From assembly GCA_037833965.1 (NCBI GenBank), contig AP031356.1, positions 8,330,501 through 8,394,500 on the forward strand: a stretch of DNA of 64,000 nucleotides, given 5' to 3'. Both the position numbers and the translations under genes were made by a program. Below the pieces are notes generated by a model. It searched no databases. It was not told where the DNA came from and was given only the letters and a program-made list of their open reading frames with translations. This DNA is from Marchantia polymorpha subsp. ruderalis. Lineage: Eukaryota > Streptophyta > Marchantiopsida > Marchantiales > Marchantiaceae. The stretch's first letter is position 1, and each line of letters begins with the position of its first letter. Positions 41,860 to 53,600 of the stretch are shown one piece after another.

Positions 41860-42545
41860 ATAATATGAAAACTTAGTTTTTATGCCACTAGGCCAAATTG
41901 TCTTGTAAAATTGATGTGATGAGTACATACATGCATTCAACTCAAGAGATACACTTAGACTTTGTTTATCATATTTGTTGGTACATCAATTACATTCAAG
42001 ACTTTGGTAACCTATATAAGCGTCAAATTTCAACGATTCTTCACAAATTTTTAGACTCCAAATACTTGAGCTACCGCAATAATCACCGATGGTTTGATTC
42101 TTACTTATTCAAGTTATTTGATGATTCCATCTCTTTGTACTCAAAGCAAAAACCTAACCACTATAACAAAAATTGAGTAGAAAACCTTGTTCAAGGCAAA
42201 TAAGGGAGTTTAGATGCAACGATTGATGGCAGAGCTCCAAGTCAATACTCTGGTTCCAATTTCCATTGCATGTCAAGACTCTCAAATACAAGCTGAGCTG
42301 AAGCACGTCAACACTTCTATCTTGGTCAATTTACATGTCTTTTGACAATCAAGGTGTAGTAAAACTTGCTACCTAGCCTATTTTCATGCAAAAACAAAGC
42401 ATATTGAGAATGAGCATCACTTTGTGAGAGAACAAGTTTCAAAATGGAAAATTGAACTTGATTACATACATAAAGATGACACTTCAATGGGCTTTTTCAC
42501 AAAACTTTTACTGCATCATAAGTTTGAAAAGCATGAATCAATTCA
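41860..42545 (+). pseudogene. Ty1/copia RT C-terminus and RNase H remnant
   Basis: Decayed copia polyprotein end, read across several frames: MSTYMHSTQEIHLDFVYHI, then YLFKLFDDSISLYSKQKPN (RNase H start, 'GYLF..G..ISW.SK' in intact copies), RLMAELQVNTLVPISIACQD, and near the end EHHFVREQVSKWKIELDYIH followed by FFTKLL. These are in the order of a copia pol C-terminus. Stops and frame changes are frequent. It abuts the family fragment K at about 42546. Confidence 0.8.
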
Positions 42546-42927
42546 GGATTCGCCGCCACTTTGATCCGCGTCCGATTTCAGACCAGCTCAACGTAGTATC
42601 CACCCTACAGCGGGGATCCCGTACTTGGTCACTTTGCGATCAAGCTACCGGAGTACCACTTGCTCGCACAGCACACCGGTCGGCGTAACTCGCATCGACT
42701 GCACCTCCTCTTCCTCCGAAGGCGTGTACTCTTCTGACTCCCGGATTTTGGTTGCTGCCAAAATCCTGGGCGATTCTATAGCACTAGGCCTCGCAACCTC
42801 CTTCGCTGCGGCCTCCACTTCATGCCCTGCTAACACCTCCAACGGGGTGGGAGAACCTACTCCAAGTGGACCTGCTAAATCCTCTCACTCTGGTTCCGCC
42901 AAAGGTAGCCTGTTCGCTCCTTCCGCA
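42546..42927 (-). mobile_element. Family fragment K (H-like clade)
   Basis: Minus-strand fragment of the family ORF: VLAGHEVEAAAKEVARPS ... TPTGVLCEQVV and a degraded LDRK segment, matching copy H (TPTGVLCEQIVSLLRYLDRK) better than A or C. It is bounded on the right by the terminus of copy G at 42928. No terminus of its own is visible. Confidence 0.7.
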
Positions 42928-42931
42928 TGTG

Positions 42932-42936
42932 GTAAC
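42932..42936. repeat. Target-site duplication GTAAC of copy C
   Basis: GTAAC precedes C's TGTGGTACC, and GTAAC at 59026-59030 follows C's terminus GTGGGTTCTTACA. Confidence 0.92.
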
Positions 42937-43335
42937 TGTGGTACCCCACTTTTGGGATTTTTGCAGAATTTAAAACATTTTCGGAAAACTGTACCGCGGC
43001 AGCAGTGTAAATAGCCATCGGTGCATCAAAATAGAGTGAAACTGGATGATCTCGGAGAATCTCAAAGAATTTTGTAGAATCCAGGAGTTGGGCGCAACGT
43101 CTGGGATAGGCGCTGCCCTAAACGACGGGCTCTTAAGGAGTACCCCTTCGGCGCAAGGCGCCTAAGCCGCCTTCGGCGCTAGAGAAATCCCTCAGAATCT
43201 GATCAATACCCAAACGCCTTGACTTGGTTAGGGTTTCGTTGGAAAGAGCTTGACGCGCTGATTCCAACGAGCCCAAGAACGCCTGGAACGGATGAGGACT
43301 CAGGGAGTTGTGACGGTCAAAAGATACGAAGATCT

Positions 43336-43487
43336 TCGCCTACGCATAGGCGAAGGGAAGTTCGCCTACGCATAGGCGAAATAGGGTTTGACGTCGGCGG
43401 GATGTCTGCCGAGAATGCCGCCTACGCATAGGCGGGGAGGACTTGCACCTACGCATAGGCGGACGGAAATCGCCTACGCATAGGCGC
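43336..43487. repeat. Palindrome cluster in the leader of copy C
   Basis: Five copies of GCCTACGCATAGGC or CACCTACGCATAGGC in 150 bp, spaced irregularly. They are one transition away from the perfect palindrome GCCTACGCGTAGGC found in D and I. Confidence 0.85.
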
Positions 43488-43734
43488 TTCGGCGTCGGCG
43501 TCGGCGGGAAGTCCGCCTTCGGCCCTAGAAATCCGCCTTTGGGGTTGGAACTTGTACGGCGCCTTCGGCGCCAGCGCATCACGGATGGGCGAGGACCCAA
43601 CGGAGTAGTAAAATCCGTACAGACCGTATGGAATGTACGGACGGAACGGACGAGTGCGCCTCCGGCCGGTCGGGATTACGGAGACAAGAGCGCCGACGGA
43701 GAGGCGAGAGAAATGGACAGACTGGACGGAGTCC

Positions 43735-43750
43735 GTTGACCGCGGTCAAC
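43735..43750. repeat. 16-bp palindrome with inverted W-boxes, copy C
   Basis: GTTGACCGCGGTCAAC, perfect, in the 5' leader about 440 bp before the ORF start. Confidence 0.7.
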
Positions 43751-46700
43751 GCCTTCGGCACAGCCGCCTTCGGCGCTGCGCCTACGGCGAGGAACCTGCG
43801 CGGACGAACGTCCTGTGTGCGGACGAAATCCGCCTACGCACAGGCAGATGAAGTTCTGCGCCGGCGGAAACTCCGCCGGGGATTTCGCCTACGCAGAAGG
43901 GAGTTCGACTTTTGTCCTATGTGCGGACGAACGCCTTCGGCGGAGCGGGATTAGCCAAATTGAAGTACGAAGGAGTGTAGCGCGCCGGCGAGAAATCCGC
44001 CCTCGGCGCTGCGCGCCCATGTCCGCGGCGTGATACGTTGGTGGAGTTCAAATTACCAATTCGAGCGTGTGAGTGAAGTCGGCGTCGGCGGAGCGTGAAG
44101 CCGCGCGTGAGAGAGAAGGCCGTTATACCGCGGAGCCGGCGCGGCCATCAAGTGATTCGACCTTCACGATCGAGAGTCGACCATGACCTCCTACGAGGAG
44201 ACAGAGGACACCCCATTCTTGAATTCGCGATTTCAATTTCTGGTGCGAGCTGCACGCGTCCACCTGCTAGCTGAAAGACGTTCTAGACATCACCGCGCGG
44301 AGAGTTACTCGGTGGCTGAGAGAGAATTGAGTGACCGACAGTTGGAATTGAGAGAAATTAGAGTTTGCAGAAGAGGCAGGAGCGCGAGCAAGAGACTCGG
44401 AGAGTTGCGCGAACCAATTTCAAGAACGCAATGTCGAAATCGATGAGGCTGCGGATGGTGCCACTCAAGCTTCCGCAGAATGGGTTGCGTGCTTTTGAGG
44501 AACAGCTGATTGCAAGGAAACTTGAGTTCTTGTTGTGGGAATGGAATTACGTGTGCGTAGACATGGTGCGCGAATGGTTGGACGAGGAGCGACCACCTAC
44601 GCGCGGATTGCGTCCGCACGTAGATAGATGGACTGTCCACGATTGGGCACAGGCATTGGGGAGGTGCGCAGGTGACGACGGGTACCTCCTATTTGAGAGT
44701 GAGAGCGTCAAGGTAACGAAGCAGGACGAAGCCTCCTTCGTGGAATTATTCAAGCGAAAGAGGTCTTCTAAGAACGGGTACAGGACCCGCGACTACAAAG
44801 ACCGTTTCCGCATGACCCTAGTGATGGCGCTGCTGCAATTGTTGCAGCCGCATCGCACTACGTACATCACGTTGTGGCAGGTGTCCTTCGTGGAGCTCAT
44901 CTTGGCCGGAGCTCTAGTTCACTGGTCGCGTATCCTACATAGGGTGATGCGACAGCATGCGTTTGAGGAGCGGGGAGGAACTCTCAATCACCTCTCCCCC
45001 TTCTTGATAAACTTTTATCGGGAGATGAATTGTTTAACCGCGGCGGAGCGTGCTCGATTTCCGCCATTGGCAGTCGACCATCCCGGGAGGTATGTGCGGG
45101 ATAACGAGGTAGACACCGACGCGGAGGATTCGCCAACTTCCACTCCACCGACTCAACAGGATGTAGGAAGAGACACACCCGCAGCAAGAGTACCGCGGAA
45201 GCGAAGATGGAGAGAGGAACCAAAGAGCGAGCAACATCGAGAACCCACTGCTCTCATACGGAAGCGGCCACTGCACGAAGTTTGCAGCCGGCCGAAGCAG
45301 AAGGCGCGCAGGCTTCTGTTACCAACCAGCAGGGCGGAAACGGCGACGATCGCCGACGAGAAGGAAAGTTCGTTTCCGGAGAAGCATGGGACTACGCGGA
45401 CGGCCGAAGGGGCGGTAGACCACGCTACGCCTTTGGCGCAAGAAAGACGGCCTTCGGGTCAGGAGTTACCACGTGCGGTGCGGACGAGTGTGCCGCATAC
45501 ACATTGGCGACTCCATGTGGATAGGCGACCCCTTGCGGACGTGGATCTGTGCCTATGCATAGGCAGAGAAAGTCTGCCTACGCATAGGCGGCCGCCTACG
45601 CATGGGCAGGACTCACCCCAGGTACAACGCAGGAAGGAGAAAGAGCCGGCGGAAGATCCGCCTTCGGCTCAAGGGCCTTCGGGGCAAGGCCCTCCGGCGG
45701 AAAGAGCGCCGAGATTTGCGCCTTCGCCGCCAGGGCCTTCGGGCCAGCGAGTTACAAACAGGGAGCCGGCGGAAGCTGCACCTTTGGCGGAGGATCCGCC
45801 GGGAGATGCGCCTTCGGCGGAAGGGCCTTCGGGCCAAGGAACATCGGGCGGGCCGCCTTCGGCACTGCGCCTTCGGCGGATGAAGCGCCGGGATTTGTGC
45901 CTACGCGTAGGCCGGACGCATCCCTCGCGCAGAACCTAACGGGGGAGCAGGACCGATCAGGGGAGCAGGACCTAACGGAGGAGCGAATTGTCTATCCGCA
46001 GGATGAAATTCATGCGCACGATGCACAATTACACCCCGGGCAAACACATTCCGCACGATCGCCTTCGGCGGTAGACGCCGGCGGCGAAGAAGTTACAGTT
46101 GCGGCACGACAGGCGGACGATGGGGATGTGGTACGGCCGCATTCACCCACCGCCTTGGACATTTTAGCAGGGAGCAGCGAGGCTGCAGGAGCGTCATCGG
46201 CGGCAGAACGCGCAGCCATCTCGCAGCCCCACTCAGGCCAGTTGCCGACGCAATCAATGGCGACCGAAATCCTCAAATTGGAGGATGATGAAGAAGGAGG
46301 ATCCACGGAATCAGTGTCGGGATCGGAATCCACCGAGGAGGAGGAGGAGGAATTAATTGGAGCACCGGCGGCGGCGCTCTGTGAGCAGGTAGTACCTCTG
46401 CTGAGATACTTGGATCGCAAGATGGAGAAATACGCGGATCCTCGCCAGCCTGGGTCCTACGTAGAGTTAGTGCGCATGCGAACTCGCACTAAAGTCCACA
46501 CCAGCAAGTTGCTAGCTCAGGTGGACCGGGAACTTAAGGATCTGCAAGAGAAGCATGAATGCTTGTGGGGTCAGTATAACCTCAATCAGAAATTCTACAA
46601 GTACTTCGAGAAGGTGAGGGATGGGAGACTGGAAGAGCTCACCAAGGAGCAGGTGAAGGTCACGGAAGCACTGATTTCTGAGCAGACCCAGAATCGGATT

Positions 46701-46968
46701 TTGTAAGAGGAGCTCGTGCGATAGACACGGTTGTTAGAGCAGTGTCAGCTCGGACGACAGGCGGATGAGGAATTAATCCGCAGGCTGCAATCCGAGTGCG
46801 GAGAATTGAGAGCACAGCATGCGGAGGCCGAATCGCAGTCGGTAGAAATTGAAGACTATCGCCGACGAGAGGCAGATCGCACGAAGGAAGAGATGGCGAG
46901 GCGAGTCACCCACTGTCTCAAGGGATACGCCCACTGGGAAGTGGCGGCGCAGGAGAGACTCACACTGC

Positions 46969-46973
46969 GTGAG
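46969..46973. repeat. Target-site duplication GTGAG of copy D
   Basis: GTGAG precedes TGTAATAACCCAC and recurs at 52342-52346 right after GTACCACA. Confidence 0.95.
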
Positions 46974-47912
46974 TGTAATAACCCACTAAAGGCTAAAACT
47001 GCAATATAGTGGTAGAAAGGTCGAACCCACAGGGACAGAGGAACACACAGGGTACAAAGTGTCACAACTAACAGACTATTGAGGAGTTTGAATTCTCAGG
47101 CGACTGTCACTCCTAGAAATACTGCAAGTGTTCACTCGGAGCTCACTCGGAGGTCGCACAGTGCAGCGTAACACACACACACCTGAAACTACAGAAACAC
47201 AATCCAGAGATCCGTTAGGACCTCTACTCAAGATTTCAGGGGGAAAGTCTCTCGCGAGTGCACTCGGCGAAGCTGCGGGTAGTGATTCCCAACTCCGGCT
47301 TTTACAACCTTTCCACTAGCTTTCTGCTAGCGTAGGGAACCCGGTTTGGACTGCCTACTTTGGATCGAAGTCACTCATACGCGGTGAACAACACTCTCAA
47401 CTCACAAAACGTGCAGAGAACACAGGTCCGCATGGAAGGACTCACTGAGAAACATTCCAGTAACACACCACAACAGTCTATTGAAGAGTTTGGATTCTTA
47501 GGCACTTGTCATTCCCAGAAATACTACAGGGGTTACCCTGAAGGCACCTGCTGCAGCGTAACCTGAATTTACAACCAAGGCTTACGCGAAGTAGCAAAAC
47601 TTCACTTTGGCATTCATGAGAAAAATTCCGAAGGAGTACAATCAGAAACAACCACTCAAAGGTGTAAGGGGGAAAATGTTCAAGTATCTAACTCGTCACT
47701 GGCTCTAAGTATCGGCAATCACCCGTAGGTGTATATCCGAACTACTCAAGTCTCTAACCAATGTACTAGCTCTGAACATTCGGCCGAAGGCCTTCAGCTA
47801 CACGATGCGGATCGCTAAGGTGTAGCTCCTCTTGCGTGGTGACAGAACTAAGGACACAAACACGCAAAGAAAATGAGTTCCTGATCTGCACTTCCGATGT
47901 TGGGAAAGATCC

Positions 47913-47943
47913 CAAGGCAAGACGCCTTGAACTACTTTATACC
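47913..47943 (-). promoter_or_regulatory. TATA box plus hairpin, copy D
   Basis: GGTATAAA (minus, 47943-47936) then stem-loop CAAGGC-GTCTT-GCCTTG (47929-47913). Confidence 0.55.
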
Positions 47944-47977
47944 TTCTAAGTCCTAACTAACACTATACTGCACTACG

Positions 47978-50900
47978 CTACACGCCGGCACGGAACCACG
48001 CTACACTACACTCCGCGGAACCTGTGCTTCGCCTCCTACGCGACGGACTGCCGCGCTCTAACTCCCTACCCTGCCAGTCCTCAGCTCGACTGCGCAGTCC
48101 CAATCGCAGCAACACCGCGGAAACGGTGTCAAGGGTGGACATGGTGTCCCGCGCCTTCGATAGAAAAGAGTCCAGCTTCTTCGCTACTCGCCGCCGACTC
48201 CGACTATCACCCCTCAACAACCCGGCTGCACGAAGCTCTAACTCACGAAGTGTGAGTCTCTCCTGCGCCGCCACTTCCCAGTGGGCGTAGCCCTTGAGAC
48301 AGTGGGCGATTCGCCTCGCCATCTCTTCCTTCGTGCGATCTGCCTCTCGCCGGCGATCGTCTTCAATTACTACCAACTGCGATTCGGCCTCCGCACGCTG
48401 TGCTCTCAATTCTCCACACTCCGACTGCAGCCTGCGGATTAATTCCTCATTCGCCTGTCGTGCGAGCTGACACTGCTCCAACAACCGCGTCTGTCGCACT
48501 AGCTCCTCTAACAGATCCTGATTCTAAGTCTTCTCAAAAATCAGTGCTTCCGTGGCCTTCACCAGATCCTTGGTGAGTTCTTCCAGTCTCCCATTCTTCA
48601 CCTTGTTGTAGTGGGTGTACGTTCTCCGAATGAGATTGTACTGACCCCACAAGCATTCATGCTTCTCCTGCAGTTCCTTAAGTTCCCGGTCCACCCGAGC
48701 TAGCAGCTTGCTGGTGTGGACTTTAGTGCGAGTTTGCCTGCGCACTAATTCGACGTAGGACCCAGGCTGGCGAGGATCCGCGTACTTATCCATCTTGCGA
48801 TCCAAGTACTTCAGCAGATGTACTACCTGCTCACAGAGTGCCGCCGCCGGCGCACCAACTATTTCTTCCTCCTCCTCCTCCTCAGTGGATCCCGATCCCC
48901 ACACTGATTCCGTGGATCCTCCTTCTTCATCATCATCCGAAGGTAGGATTTTGGTCGCCATTGATTGCGTTGGCGACTGGCCTGAGTGGGGCTGCGAGTG
49001 GTCTGCGTGTTCTGCCGCCGATGGTGCTCCTGCAGCCTCGCTGCTCCCTGCTAAAATGTTCAAGGCGGTGGGTGAATGCGGCCGTGCCACATCCCCATCG
49101 TCCGCTTGTCGTGCGTCGATCGTAACTCCCTCGCCGTCGGCGTCCATCGCCGAAGGTGATCGCGCGGAATGTGTTTGCGCGAGGTGCAATTTTGCATCGC
49201 GCACGCGAATTTCATCCTGCGGACAGACAATCCGCTCCTCCGTTAGGTCTTGCTCCCTCGATCGGTCCTGCTCCCTCAATCAGTCCTGCGCAAGGGATGC
49301 GTCCGGCCTACGCGTAGGCGTAAATCCCGGCGCGTTATCCGCCGAAGGGGATAGGGCCGAAGGCCGCCCGCCCGATGTCCCTTGGCCCGAAGGCCCTTCC
49401 GCCGAAGACGCATCTTCCGGCGGATTCCCCGCCGAAGGTGCGGCCTCCGCACGCTCCCTGCTTGTAACTCGTTGGCTCGAAGGCCCTGGCGCCGAAGGCG
49501 CAAATCCCGGCGCTCTGTCCGCCGGAGGGCCTTGCCCCGAAGGCCCTTGAGCCGAAGGCGGATCTTCTGCCGGCTCCTTCCCCTTCCTACGTTGCACCGG
49601 GGGTGAGTCCTGCCTACGCGTAGGCGGCCGCCTATGCGTAGGCGAACTTTCTCTGCCTACGCGTAGGCAGAGGTCCACGTCTGCAAGGGGTCGCCTATCC
49701 ACAGAAAGTCGCCTGTGCGTAGGCGGCACACTCGTCCGCACCGCACGTGGTAACTCCTGACCCGAAGGCCGTCTCTCGTCCGCTGAAGGCGTAGCGTGGT
49801 CCACCGCTCCTGCGGACGTCCGTGCGGTCTTCTCCTTCTCCGGGGACAAACTTCTCTTCTCCGTGGCGATCATCGCCGTTTCCGCGCTGCTGGCTGGTAA
49901 CACAAGCCTGCGCGCCTTCTGCTTCGGCCGGCTGCACACTTCGTGCTGTGGCCGCTTCCGTATGAGAGCAGTGGGTTCTCGATGTTGCTCTCCGTCCGGT
50001 TCCTCTCTCCATCTTCGTTTCCGCGGCACTCTCGCTGCGGGTGTGTTTCTTCCCTCATCCTGCTGAGTCGGTGGAGTGGAAGTTGGCGGATCCTCCGCGT
50101 CGGTGTCTACTTCGTTATCCCGCACATACTTTCTGGGATGGTTGATTGACAATGGCGGAAAGCGAGCATGCTCCGCCGCGGTCAAACAATTCCTCTGTCA
50201 ATAAAAGTTTATCAAGAAGGGGGAGAGATGATTGAGAGTTCCTCCTTTCTCCTCATATGCATGCTGTCGCATCACCCTATGTAGGATGCGCGCCCAGTGA
50301 ACTGAAGCTCCGGCTAATGTGAGCTCTACAAAAGATACCTGCCACAACGTGATGTACGAAGTGCGGTGCGGCTGCAACAATTGCAGCAGCGCCGCTGCTA
50401 CAGTCCTGCGGAAACGATCTTTGTAGTCGCGGATCTTGTACCCGTTCTTGGAAGACCTCTCCCGCTTGAACAATTCCACGAATTGCGCTTCGTTTTGCTT
50501 CGACACCTTGACGCTCTCACTATCAAATAGGAGGTACCCGTCGTTGCCTGCACACCTCCCCAATGCCTGTGCCCAATCGTGGACGGTCCATCTATCTACG
50601 TGTGGACGCAATCCGCGCGTAGGTAGTCGCTCCGCATCCAACCATTCGCGCACCATGTCTACACACACGTAATTCCATCCCCACAGCAAGAACTCAAGTT
50701 TCCTTGCAATCAGTTGGTCCTCAAAAGCACGCAACCCATTCTGTGGAAGCCGGAGTGGCATCATCCGCAGCCTGTTCAACTTCGACATCGCGTTCTTGAA
50801 ATTAGTTTGCGCAACTCTCTCTCTGCTCTGCTCGAGCCTCTTGCTCTTGCTTTTGCCTCCTCTGCAAACTCTAATTTCTCTCAATTCCAACTGCTGCGCA

Positions 50901-51049
50901 CTCAATTCTCTCTCAGCCACCGAGTAATTCTCCGCGCGGCGATGTCTAGAGTGTCTATCAGCTAGCAGGTGGACGCGCGCAGCTCGCACCAGAAAGTGAA
51001 ATCGCGAATTCAAGAATGGGGCGTCCTTCGTCTCCTCGTTGAAGGTCAT
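47978..51049 (-). pseudogene. Family ORF of copy D, full length with three stops
   Basis: From ATG 51049 (MTFNEETKDAPFLNSRF) to 47978 in one frame, 1,023 residues, with all parts of the family protein: MSKLNRLRMMPLRLPQNGL, GGTLNHLSPFLINFY, Pro-rich middle, EEEEEE, coiled coil, SPSRRRRSTGS tail. Three in-frame stops: TGA at 50198 (CGA in FYRQRN of relatives), TGA at 49280 (CGA in relatives) and TAG near 48524 (CAG in relatives). No frameshift. A single-base reversion at each site would restore the frame, so decay is recent and by point mutation only. Confidence 0.88.
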
Positions 51050-51489
51050 GGAGGTCGGTCGTGAAGGTCGGATCACTTGATGGCCGCGCCGGCTCCGCGC
51101 TATAACGGCCTTCACGCTCTCACGCGCGGCTTCACGCTCCGCCGACGCCGACTTAACTCACACGCTCGAATTGGCAATTTGAACTCCGCTAGCGTACTAC
51201 GCCGCGGACATGGGTGCGAAGCGCCGAAGGCGGATTTCTCGCCGGCGCGCTACACTCCTTCGTACTTAACTTTGGCTAGTCCCACTCCGCCGAAGGCGCC
51301 GAAGGCGTTCGTCTGCGCATAGGACAAAAATCGAACTCCCTTATGCGTAGGCGGAATCCCTGGCGGAATCTCCGCCGGCGCAGAACTTCATCTGCTTGTG
51401 CATAGGCGCTCTCGCCTACGCGTAAGCGAATTCCGTCCGCGCAGTTCCCTCGCCGTAGGCGCAGCGCCAAAGGCGGCTATGCCAAAGGC

Positions 51490-51505
51490 GTTGACCGCGG
51501 TCAAC
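51490..51505. repeat. 16-bp palindrome with inverted W-boxes, copy D
   Basis: GTTGACCGCGGTCAAC, perfect, in the leader of D. Confidence 0.7.
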
Positions 51506-52586
51506 GGACTCTGTCCGGTCTGTTCATTTCTCTCGCCTCTCCGTCGGCGCTCTTGTCCCCATAATCCCGACCGGCCGAAGGCGCACTCGTCCGTTCCGTC
51601 CGTACAGTCCGTACGGTCTGTACGGATTTACTACTCCGTCGGGTCCTCGCCCGTCCGTGATGCGCTGGCGCCGAAGGCGCCGTACAATTTCCAACCCCGA
51701 AGGCGCATTTCTAGGGCCGAAGGCGGGCTTCCCGCCGACTCCGAAGCCGAAGCCGAAGCCGAAGCGCCTATGCGTAGGCGACATTCGCGTCCGCCTGTGC
51801 GTATGTGCAAGTCCTCCCCGCCTACGCGTAGCCGCAATTTGCGTCGGACATCCCGCCAACGTCAAACCCTATTTTGCCTATGCGTAGGCGAACTTCCCTC
51901 GTCCGCGCATAGGACAAACTTTCCTCGCCTACGCGTAGGCGAAGATCTTCGTATCTTTCGACCTTCACAACTCCCGGAGTCCTCATCCATTCGTGGTGTT
52001 CTTGGGCTCGTTAGAATCCGCGCGTCAAGCTCTTTCCAACGAAACCCTAACCAAGTTGAGGCGTTTTGGAATTGTTCAGGTTCTGAAGGATTTCTCTAGC
52101 GCCAAAGGCGGATTACGCGCCTTGCGCCGAAGGGGTACTCCTTCCGAGCCCGTCGTTTAGGGCGGCGCCTGTCCCAGTCGTTGCGCTCAACTCCTGGATT
52201 CAAGGAGATCTTTTGAGATTCTCCGAGATCATCCAGTTTCATTCTATTTTGATGCACCGAGGGCTATTTACACTACTGCCGCGGTACAATTTTCCAAAAA
52301 TGTTTTAAATTCCTCAAAAATACCAAAAGTGGGGTACCACAGTGAGTTAGAGCTTCGTGCAGCCGGGTTGTTGACGGGTGACAGTCGGAGCCGGCGGCGA
52401 GTAGCGAAGAAGCTGGATTCTTTTCTATCGAAGGCGCGAGATACCATGGCCACCCTTGAGACGGAGGTTTCCGCGGTGTTGCGGCGATTGGGACTGCGCA
52501 GTCGAGTTGAGGACTGGCAGGGTAGGGAGTTAGTGCGCGGCAGTCCGTCGCGCAGGAGGCGAAGCACAGGTTCCGCGGAGTGTAGT

Positions 52587-52591
52587 GTAGC
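52587..52591. repeat. Target-site duplication GTAGC of copy E
   Basis: GTAGC precedes TGTAATAACCCAC and recurs at 57986-57990 after GTACCACA. Confidence 0.95.
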
Positions 52592-53535
52592 TGTAATAAC
52601 CCACTAAAGGCTAAAACTGCAATATAGTGGTAGAAAGGTCGAACCCACAGGGACAGAGGAACACACAGGGTACAAAGTGTCACGTTTTAACAGACTATTG
52701 AGGAGTTTGAATTCTCAGGCAACTGTCACTCCCAGAAATACTGCAAGTGTCCACTCGGAGCGCACTCGGAGGTCGCACAGTGCAGCGTAAAACACACACA
52801 CACACACACCTGAAACTACAGAAACACAACCCAGAGATCCGTTAGGACCTCTACTTCAAGATTTCAGGGGGAAAGTCTCTCAAGAGCACACTCGGCAAAG
52901 CTGCGGGCAGTGACTTCCAACTCCGGCTTTTACAACACTTCCACTAGCTTGCTGCTAGTGTAGGAAACCCGGTTTGGACTGCCTACTTCGGATCGAAGTC
53001 ACTCCTACGCGGTGAACAACACTCTCAACTCACAAAACGCGCAGAGAACACAGGTCCGCACTTAAGGACTCACTGTGAAACATTCCAGTAACACAACAAC
53101 AGTCTATTGAAGAGTTTGAATTCTCAGGCACTTGTCATTCCCAGAAATACTACAGGGGTTACCCTCAAGGCACCTGCTGCAGCGTAACCTGAATTTACAA
53201 CCAAGGCTTACACGAAGTAGCAAAACTTCACTTTGGCATTCAGGGGAAAAATCCCAAGGAGTACAATCAGAAAGAAACACTCGAAGGTGTAGGGGCGAAA
53301 CTGTTCAAGTATCTAACTAGTCACTGGCTCTGAGCATCGGCAGTCACCCGCAGGTGCAGATCCGAACTACTCAAGTCTCTAACCAATGTACTAGCTCTGA
53401 ACATTCGGCCGAAGGCCTTCAGCTACAAAATGCGGAACGCTAAGTTGTAACTCCTCGTGCGTGGTGACAGAACTCAAGGACACAAACACGCAAAGGAAAT
53501 GGGTTCCTGATCTGCACTTCTGATGGGAAAGAACC

Positions 53536-53564
53536 CCAGGCAAAACGCCTGGAACTATTTTATA
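53536..53564 (-). promoter_or_regulatory. TATA box plus hairpin, copy E
   Basis: TATAAAAT (minus, 53564-53557) then stem-loop CCAGGC-GTTTT-GCCTGG (53552-53536). Confidence 0.6.
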
Positions 53565-53600
53565 CCTTCTAAGTCCTAACTAACACTACACTGTACTACG

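Larger units (their letters stand above)
46974..52341 (-). mobile_element. Complete family copy D (5,368 bp) inside C
   Basis: Both termini and the GTGAG duplications are intact. Same clade as its host C (hairpin CAAGGC type, GCCTACGCGTAGGC palindromes at 49614-49670 and 51415-51940). TATA is at 47936-47943 and the hairpin at 47913-47929 (minus). It contains a full-length but stop-interrupted ORF. Confidence 0.95.
44183..52591 (+). pseudogene. Family ORF of copy C, interrupted by D
   Basis: Start ATG 44183 (MTSYEETEDTPFLNSRF), homologous to B's start, but the frame shifts near 44420. The conserved domain is open from 44365 (MSKSMRLRMVPLKLPQNGL) to 45939, a second shift lies near 45900, and the coiled coil continues 45897-46706. 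Stops are TAA at 46704-46706 (TCA in relatives) and TAG at 46722-46724 (CAG in relatives). Copy D splits it at 46973, and it resumes at 52347 with LELRAAGLLTGDSRSRRR in the same frame once D and one GTGAG are removed. It diverges clearly from B in the middle region, where palindromes are GCCTATGCATAGGC (45551-45564). Confidence 0.85.
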
